From Phoronis australis (lineage: Eukaryota > Phoronida > Phoronidae): DNA of 64,000 nucleotides. A program made the position numbers and the translations under genes. Each line of letters begins with the position of its first letter. Position 1 is the stretch's first letter. Location of the stretch: contig NMRA01000333.1 of the NCBI GenBank assembly GCA_002633005.1, forward strand, positions 28,209 through 92,208, in the 5' to 3' direction. Shown in pieces: positions 57,205 through 64,000 of this stretch. The notes under the pieces are model-generated. The model worked only from the letters and a program-made list of their open reading frames with translations. It ran no database searches and had not been told where the DNA came from.

Positions 57205-57300
57205 GCCCAAACTTCAGTGGTGAATAACGGTACATGCCCAAACTTCAGTGGTGAATAACGGTACATATAATCCAAACTTCAGTGGTGAATAACGGTAAAT
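57205..57300. repeat. 31-bp tandem repeat, 3 copies
   Basis: CCAAACTTCAGTGGTGAATA followed by ACGGTA(C/A)AT repeats at 57205, 57236 and 57272, with a 5-bp insertion before the third. Confidence 0.95.
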
Positions 57301-57569
57301 ATTTCACCACACAAAAACATGAAAACGTAGCCTCCTGTAATTCATCGTTGTATAACACAGTATTGCATGTTTGTCTCATCATGACGTAGGTTACGCCATT
57401 ACATCACCCTGAATGCCGCAGGCACACGGGAGCGATAGTACATCCCCATAAAGTGTTACTCATATCAAAATATAGCAAATAAAATCGAATGAAATACGCA
57501 TATATGCTCATAGAGTTATAATTAACACATAGCATGACTTTGATAAAATTTAGTTAACATAACTTGAAC

Positions 57570-58125
57570 ACATCCATGAAAATCTGTCGCGGTTCGCTCG
57601 AGTTTATCTCACCGGGTGACATTTTGAGGAAGTTACGTGAAATCACGCCTATTGACGAACAAAAAGTCCAAGGAATACAATTCTAGCAAATTTCACCCGA
57701 TATCTTCCCATGCTATTTTGCAATTAGCACGCGCCACGTCATGCGCTTCGCTTAGTCTCGCGCTAGCCTTTGCGTAACTCACATGACTCAGTTGAAATAT
57801 TTTGTGGTCATCACCCACGATGAAAAAGTCATCTGTGACCAAAAAAGTGGAGTTGGATTTTTGGATTTCTTCGACAAAGTCACCTTATTTTTCATAGCAA
57901 TGCTTCATCGAAGTTATGTAAGGAAGTAGAAAGGATCCCCTAAGAAAGTAAGCGCCTTTTTAAGGGATAGTTTTAAGTGTAGAATGTATTTTTGACGAGG
58001 TGAAAACTCTTAATCGGTGAGCGGATTTCGCCTACCGCCCGTTTAAAATACATGGAACGAAATGCGTACAGAAATCGATGGGAAGTATTGTAGCCCCTAA
58101 CCGGCCAACCGAGGGGCTACGTGTT
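57570..58125 (+). repeat. Dispersed repeat paired with 60740-61195
   Basis: Shared ordered blocks: AAATCACGCC, TCGCTCG(A/T)G, GTGAAAAAGT-like, ATGCTTCA(T/C), AAGTAAG, TTTTAAGTGTA(G/A)AAT, and AATGCGTACA. The 3' end also matches 24115-24170 in reverse. Confidence 0.45.
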
Positions 58126-58184
58126 GCCTAGACGTAGGTAAGATAATCCCTCTTTTTGTCAAAAAGCTAACATAAAATAGAAAA

Positions 58185-58795
58185 AGAATGAAATTGCCAC
58201 TAGGAGGCACAGCGTTGGTCGAATCCATCCGAAAGTCATCGTCGTCTGTTGTCAACTTAATATAAACACATTTTCCAAATTTAATAACGATCTTGCAGAG
58301 GGTTTAGGAGATTCAGCCATCGACGACAAAAAAAAACAGCCACTTGGAGGCGCCACAGTTGTTGAAGTCGTCCGAAAATCCTCGTCAATCGTCCTCTTGG
58401 CCGTAGGGACATACATGCCAATTTTCACAATTGTTTGGTTGATAGAGCGACGGACGCCAAAAAAGAGACTCGAAAACAGTAAAAATGGACACTAGGTGGC
58501 GCAAAATAACCCGAATCCATCCGAAAATGGGAAGGTTGCGTCAACTTACTAATAGATACCTATCTGTAAAGTTTTATGGAAATCCGTTAATGACATCCGG
58601 GACAAAGGTAAACGTAAAAAAATAAAATTGCCACTAGGGGGCACAAAGGTAGTCCGATCCCTCCGAAAATTCGCTCGTGCTGTCCCATCCATAAAAAACA
58701 TATCTCCTGAGTTTTGTAAACATACCTCCAAGGATTTTGGAGATAGAGCAGCGGACGCCGCACGGACGGACGGACGGACGGACGGGCGGACAGGG
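58185..58795 (+). repeat. About 150-bp degenerate tandem units ending in (GGAC)n
   Basis: The landmark GCCACTAGG(A/G)GGCAC with ATCCATCCGAAA recurs at about 58190, 58338, 58488 and 58629. The array ends in GCGGACGCCGCACGGACGGA and a GGAC microsatellite at 58763-58786. A 3' microsatellite suggests a retroposed unit. Confidence 0.65.
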
Positions 58796-58829
58796 ATGAA
58801 GACGTATTTATATGTGGGCGCTTAATAAG

Positions 58830-60090
58830 TGCAATCGTGAATGTATCCTTACAGCTAGAGACTTCATTTTTTCATCTTTGTAATTCTTATGATAATAAAG
58901 ATTCTTACACTACCAACTCCTATGAAATATAACCTTTTGTGGAATTGGTTGTACGAATAAAATTTTTGTTGTGTTACCTAGCTGAACATGTTTTGAGGCA
59001 CCCTGTGTACCAGCTACAAGTGGTCTTAATCAAAAGCTACTTTTTAATTGAAGACAAGTTTGCGGCTTTCAACTGGGTGTTTTTAATTTAATGAATTAGT
59101 GAGATAAAATTGATCTGTAGAGTAAAGAATAACGCTAGATTGAGTTCGTTAATACAAGATCCACAGTCTCGATTACGACAAACCAGCTTATTGCGTCAAA
59201 AGTTGGTACAAAACATGACGTGCTGTCGTCCGGAAAGTGCACGTATCTACGGGTAGGTCAGTCACACAAATTTTACTTAAAAACATTAACTAGTGACTTA
59301 GTCAATGAATGTGTTTCATGTTTTAATATACGTGTACCTAACGTATGACCTAAATGCTATTAGTAATTTTCAAGCGTTGAAAGGATTAATCGTCAATCAG
59401 GAGTCAGTTAAAAGTTGGTTTTAATCTCAATTTTTTTCTCGGTGTTCACCAGACGCAATTGATGTTATCTAATCAGTATACAGCTGGGAGTAATATAGTC
59501 CTAGGTATACAGGTAAAAACTAGATCTTCGTTGATAGTGCGAGATCATCGACTGTTGTTTTTGCTCTGAGGAACCATGAACGACTGCGCTACTTTCTCTA
59601 TGGAGGCAATTTACTCAACATAGTCAGCAGAAAAGTGCACTGGGGGTTATTAATAACTAACAGGGAAGATCGTGAAGACTTTGATGTTGGAAATTTGATA
59701 TGCGTAGGTTTAAAGCTGCGTTTCTTTAGATTCCTATTTTTATCTTAGTTGTCAAGAACTTGTTTTTAAATCCACCTTGTTAAATTTCGAGTTCCTTTTT
59801 GCACATTACTCAGGTCAGGAACGTTGTTACATTAGCCTGCTCGTGGTTGGAATCTTGCTCGTGGCCAGTTGTAAGGTGTAAAAGCTTCCGGAACACATCG
59901 GGTATTTTTGTAGCCCTGAATTTCTTTCTCGGGGGTGGGCAGTTCCATTGCTTCTGGTATGGCCCAACCCACAGGTGGTGGTACCATCCCATTAAAAGCT
60001 ACTCATTTTAAAATACGGCGAATAATATGGAATGAAGCATGTATATATACGTATAAGCAATTAGTAATAACTAACACATATCAAGACTCC
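58830..60090. other. Unannotated stretch
   Basis: No gene was recognised. A short match to 55487-55522 lies at about 59892-59920. Confidence 0.3.
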
Positions 60091-60138
60091 ATGATAGCAA
60101 GTAGCAACATAAATTCAAGAAAATAACTACGGTTTTAA

Positions 60139-60185
60139 AACTTGACATGTTTCGGTGTCATTTATTAAACACCATCCTCAGAAGT
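60139..60185 (-). ncRNA. Hammerhead-ribozyme-like motif, left arm
   Basis: Minus strand: GACTT, CTGAGGA, stem II GGTGT/ACACC, GAAAC, AT loop, GTC, AAGTT. Core positions CUGANGA, GAAA and the cleavage triplet GUC are all present; stem I is GACTT/AAGTT. Confidence 0.6.
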
Positions 60186-60630
60186 CATAATACAGTGGCC
60201 ACCTAGCTAGGCCCAGCAACAAGTAATGAAGCACAGATACAGTCAGTTACTGGGAGTGACAATGAACTAGACCAACAATGACAACCTGTGGTGTGTCAGT
60301 TGCCTATTGAGATTGGGCTTGCACCAACTGATATGTAAAGCCTCACGAATTTTAAGCTCCTTTGTTGTTACTGCCTGGTCTATTATTACAAAGTCATTGA
60401 AAGAGCACTGCTGATAACAATGATTTTGCAATAATAGACCAGGCAGTAACAACAAAGGAGCTTAAAATTCGGGAGGCTTTACATATCAGTTGGTGCAAGC
60501 CCAATCTCAATAGGCAACTGACACACCACAGGTTGTCATTGTTGGTCTAGTTCATTTTCACTCCCTGTAACTGACTGTATCTGTGCTTCATTACTTGTTG
60601 CTGGGCCTAGCTAGGTGGCCACTGTATTAT

Positions 60631-60678
60631 GACTTCTGAGGATGGTGTTTAATAAATGACACCGAAACATGTCAAGTT
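60631..60678 (+). ncRNA. Hammerhead-ribozyme-like motif, right arm
   Basis: Plus-strand mirror of the left-arm motif: GACTT, CTGAGGA, GGTGT...ACACC, GAAAC, AT, GTC, AAGTT. Stem III is a minimal 1-2 bp, as described for Penelope-like element ribozymes. Confidence 0.6.
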
Positions 60679-60739
60679 TTAAAACTGTAGTTATTTTCTT
60701 GAATATCAAGACTCTGAAGACAATTTAATCAATACACAT

Positions 60740-61195
60740 ATGAGCTTTCCCATCCGGGCGCCATTTTGTGGAAATTTCGCAAAATCACGCCAGTTCCCAG
60801 TTCACGAAAAATATCCAAGTGACATAAATTTTACCAATACTTCCAGAAGATGGCATTTCAAAAACAACGAAATGCGGTTGCGGTCTTATACAGGAAATGC
60901 TCCTAACTCGTGTGACGTCACCTAAGCTTATCGGTGGTTTCGCTCGTGGTGAAAAAGTTAACGGCGATGAAAAATTGAAGTTAAAATTCTTCCCGGTTCC
61001 TTTAATCCTACAAAAATGCTTCACCTAGGGTGTGCATATCAAGTAAGGATCGCTGAAGGAAGTAAGAACTTTTATAAGTGACATTTTCAAGTGTAAAATA
61101 TAATATGATGAAGCAAAATTCTCTTACTTGGCTGTTTGGATTTTTCTAACCGTCATTACATGAGGCTTAAATGCGTACATAAAACAATGGGGAGT
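60740..61195 (+). repeat. Dispersed repeat paired with 57570-58125
   Basis: Same ordered blocks as the partner copy, with substantial divergence. A TGACGTCA at 60913-60920 lies inside and has no adjacent gene. Confidence 0.45.
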
Positions 61196-63187
61196 CTCAT
61201 CACTCCAATATGACAGACTTGTACCTGTGTATCTGTGCATATGCAAACTTCAGTCATACTGTCAATCGTTTTCCAATCGATGTGACTCCGCACATGGGCA
61301 GACAACGTCCACCTCCGAAGGGAAATTGGACTTTTGCTCCAATAAAAAGTTTAATGTGGTCCAAAACATCTCTTTTATATCGAAATTTTTTCTAATTCTT
61401 ATCTTTTTAGGAATAATTTGATAGTCATCAACAATTTCGAAGCAAAATTCCGTCTAATGCTAAAGATTATATATATGAACATTTCGCACTAAAAAGGGAT
61501 TCAGTTTACCAGCAAGCAGTTAGGGGTTGAATGCAGACGATTTTCCTATTCCTCGTTCTTTGTGAATGAAAAAGTAATGTGGTGTGTTTTAATTAAAGAA
61601 AGTAATCAATCAACCACTTGATGTTGTTGCTAGGAGGTTAAAATTTAGGTCACACCTCTGATGTAAATCCATGTGAAAACTGAACGTTCATTTCATTAAG
61701 AGACGAATCGTGTGGGTGAAGAATTCTCATTGACATATCTCGTTCATCGTATCGTGATCTTTGTCAGTGTTTTCTAATTAGGGATTGTACGGTACTTTTT
61801 CTTATCTGGAACCCACCCTCTGGCACTAGATGGCGCAGTGTGGCAAGGGAGTTCGATTCCCGAGGAATACTTACGTGGTTGTCATATACCGGAGGTGCCG
61901 CTCAGACGAGTGTTTTTCACGACCATAAATCCTTCGAAATAGTACATTTTCTTATGAAAAAATATTTTATTCTCTACAAAGGGTCCTTTTTAGGCTTGTT
62001 GAGTTGTTTAAACCATCATGCTGCTATCTATTGACCAGCTTGATGCTGACTCTCTCGAATTCGCGGTATACGCGTAAATTGTTTCTTTAAAACATTGCGT
62101 GTCCTCTTGGGGAAACTGAGCAAATCGGTGAATGTACCCTTCACGAGAACACATTGCACCTACACATCGTTTAGATAGCGGGCATTTTATTAGCGAGTGT
62201 TTGTTTGTTAGTTATCTCATTTGTTCTCATTTGAGCAGCTTTGGTCATAATATTTAATTTGATATACACACCATTGCGTCGATTTCAAGTCTATAATAAC
62301 GGTGATTCAATTGGCAGAAGATAGGAGGCGCTTTGTCAACGACTCTTTTCCTGGAATCGTGTCCAACCTCTTACTGGCGTTAGAGTTTGGTTGTGAACAA
62401 CTCTGGTTCGTTATGGTCAATCACGATGTGTTCATCCGGTGCATTTAAACCAGCTGAACATAAAAAGCATGATTTACAAACTTACATGACGTACCTTGTA
62501 ACATAATCCAGACGATAAACCCGAGTTGTGAACTCCATGCCTACTGCTCACAATGTCACGAGAACAGAACACTTTGCTTCGGTTTACACCACAGCTTGTT
62601 TTTCATTTATGTATCTAATAACGCTTATCTAAAAAGGAACAGAGTGCAACTGAAATCATTGAACAGCGATTGAATAAGTATTTGTCTCAGAGAAAAAATA
62701 AAGAAAATGTGAGAAATAATTTTAAAATGTTGAAATACACATGAAAATCAGATCGTAGGTTGGTCTCTCGGTTTGTACATGTATGTCACAAGTCTTGACA
62801 TAAGACACAGAGACCATCACGTACATTGCATAACATACAACGTATAGGCATGTTATTAACCAATCTGTAAATACACATTAGCATAATATCACATGCAATC
62901 ACAGTTTGGAAACCTCGTATCATTTTTTAAACATGAGTTACCAAGGAAAAACATTACGTAGAAATCTATTTTGCAGAAGCAAAAAATGGACATTGGTTGC
63001 GGGTGCGGCACATCACTGACAAGAAATGCATGGTTTCTCAAGCGGAGTGGAATTATGCAAAAGACTGTTATAAACATAACAGTATAAGTTGGAGTTCGGT
63101 TCTGTCTTTAGCACTTGGAAACACAACATATTGACCTTGTGGAAAATCGACTGAGTATCTGAGCGCTGCATTACGTAACGCTTGCCT
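61196..63187. other. Unannotated stretch with a possible SINE fragment
   Basis: GATGGCGCAGTGTGGC and GGAGTTCGATTCCCGAGG (61829-61864) resemble A and B boxes, but they are too close for a full tRNA. No gene was recognised. Confidence 0.35.
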
Positions 63188-64000
63188 TAAAGGCGAAGGC
63201 AACCTTTTTCCATGTCATTTTGAGCTAAAATAAGGTTGGTTGGTTATCCTAGACGTATTTCCCACTTAATTACAGCTTTTCGTAATTTTATTAATTACTC
63301 GTCCGCTCCGGAAGTGACGTTTTAGGAGGCAAGCATTTCGCGCCAATTTCTTTTCATATAGTCTGACTGTGAGAGCTGCCGAGTCAGTCATTGTTCTACC
63401 TCGGTTGTGTTAAGGTCCGTTGTCGTGTGCTTTCATTTACTAGTTAGTCAATATGCCACACTGTTGCTGCGTACCAGGATGTACTAATTATCGGCTCACG
63501 CGCGCTTTGGGAGCACCTTTGCATCGCTTTCCGTTGGATGACACACTTCGCCGTACTTGGCTCGTTCGTGTGAAGAACGCAGCGTTACCCGTCCACGCAA
63601 CATACAAAGCAGTGAAGAATTACCGTGTGTGTGGCAAGCACTTTCTGCCGTCCGATTACGAAAGGGATTTGTACGCTGAACTGATGAAGGTCCCTGCGAA
63701 ACAACGTCTGAAGAAGGATGCTGTTCCGCCTGTGTTGATTCCCGGCAGTGCCCCGTCGCCACCCCCGAGAAGTGCGTTTGTAAAGCCTCGCGAGCTGTTG
63801 CCAGTACAGTGACTGGAGCCAGTGGAGGCACTTCATCTACTGTCACCCGTGCCTCCGAACGTACCCCAGAGCGTGCAATTCCTGGAACCAGTAGTGATTC
63901 GACCTGTGCTGTTTTCTCCAGCCCAGAGCCTCTAAGCAGCCCTGCAGCGATATTGAGTAGTGGGAGTGATTACAAGCTCAGTTCGACACCCAGTGAAGAG
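63188..64000 (+). mobile_element. THAP-coding transposon, 5' end; continues past the window
   Basis: From TAAAGGCGAAGGCAACCTTT onward this matches both arms of the 18.4-kb fold-back element. Here the terminus is followed in a single orientation by a THAP coding region. The other end lies outside the window. Confidence 0.75.
63453..64000 (+). CDS. THAP-domain protein, partial (cut by the window edge, one apparent frame change)
   Basis: The start is MPHCCCVPGCTNYRLTRALG. The THAP zinc finger is complete: C-x3-C at the N-terminus, HRFPLDDTLRRTWL, NYRVCGKHFLPSDYE with C-x2-H, and DAVPPVLIP corresponding to the AVPTIF box. THAP domains bind DNA and occur in transposases and in domesticated regulators. 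The first frame stops at 63810. The sequence continues in another frame as ASTVTGASGGTSSTVTRASE, then PGTSSDSTCAVFSSPEPLS and an acidic Ser-rich tail. This tail is homologous to the minus frame at 18705-19103. A one-base indel near 63780 or a missed intron could explain the switch. The neighbouring inverted terminus favours a transposon origin. Confidence 0.75.

Larger units (their letters stand above)
60091..60704. mobile_element. Penelope-like element 3' ends fused as a 275-bp-arm palindrome
   Basis: Arms 60113-60387 and 60430-60704 are near-perfect inverted copies around a 42-nt loop. Each arm encodes, outward from the loop, VTTKELKIREALHISWCKPN then LNRQLTHHRLSLLV. This resembles the C-terminus after the GIY-YIG endonuclease of Penelope-like elements (LKIREALxIxxxKPxLNxQ). 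Each arm also carries a hammerhead-like core. ATATCAAGACTC occurs at 60078-60089 and again at about 60703-60714, possibly a target-site duplication. A related fragment lies at 27273-27505. Confidence 0.8.

Noticed and set aside
57205-57300. 31-bp repeats resembling CRISPR repeats
   Set aside because: There are no spacers; only a 5-bp insertion separates units 2 and 3.
60913-60920. TGACGTCA as a gene promoter element
   Set aside because: It lies inside a dispersed repeat and no gene follows.

Overview
The window looks like nuclear DNA of a marine invertebrate animal, most plausibly a deuterostome such as a hemichordate, amphioxus or echinoderm, but the sequence alone does not settle the lineage. 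The reasons are a well-resolved 11-exon ATF2/ATF7-type bZIP gene with GT-AG introns, two rhodopsin-family receptor genes with few or no introns, low coding density, and many short inverted-repeat elements, tRNA-derived SINE-like units, non-LTR remnants and Penelope-like element (PLE) remnants. Single N bases at 9950, 23401, 43939, 48528 and 52429 suggest an assembled draft.

Layout. 1-2.9 kb: oppositely oriented copies of a GATCGGGAACG-type motif flank a segment holding a broken C2H2 finger. 4.8-5.7 kb: a roughly 400-bp tandem duplication ending in a perfect hairpin. 8.1-9.3 kb (minus) and 13.95-15.1 kb (plus): two paralogous orphan class A GPCRs in divergent orientation; the second is split by a 2-nt frame disruption. 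16.35-23.6 kb: transposon-rich, with a MITE family whose terminal repeats contain CATGCGCGCACCCAG, the 3' end of a non-LTR retrotransposon, a THAP-coding element folded into roughly 315-bp inverted repeats, and other MITEs. 24.45-36 kb: the ATF2/ATF7-like gene, plus strand, predicted 543 residues, followed by a probable long 3' UTR to about 37-38 kb. 38-60 kb: no convincing host gene; tandem arrays, SINE-like units, MITEs and a LINE remnant. 60.1-60.7 kb: a near-perfect palindrome (275-bp arms) built from two PLE 3' ends, each with a hammerhead-ribozyme-like core. 63.2-64.0 kb: the 5' end of a better preserved THAP element, cut by the window edge.

The genes do not form a pathway. ATF2/7 is a stress-kinase-responsive transcription factor that binds cAMP-response elements (CRE). 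Palindromic CREs (TGACGTCA) lie upstream of both the ATF2/7 gene and the second GPCR, and a near-match lies upstream of the first GPCR; this is suggestive but unproven. The most unusual material is in the mobile elements: ribozyme-like PLE termini, the fold-back THAP element and several MITE families defined here from internal comparison only.
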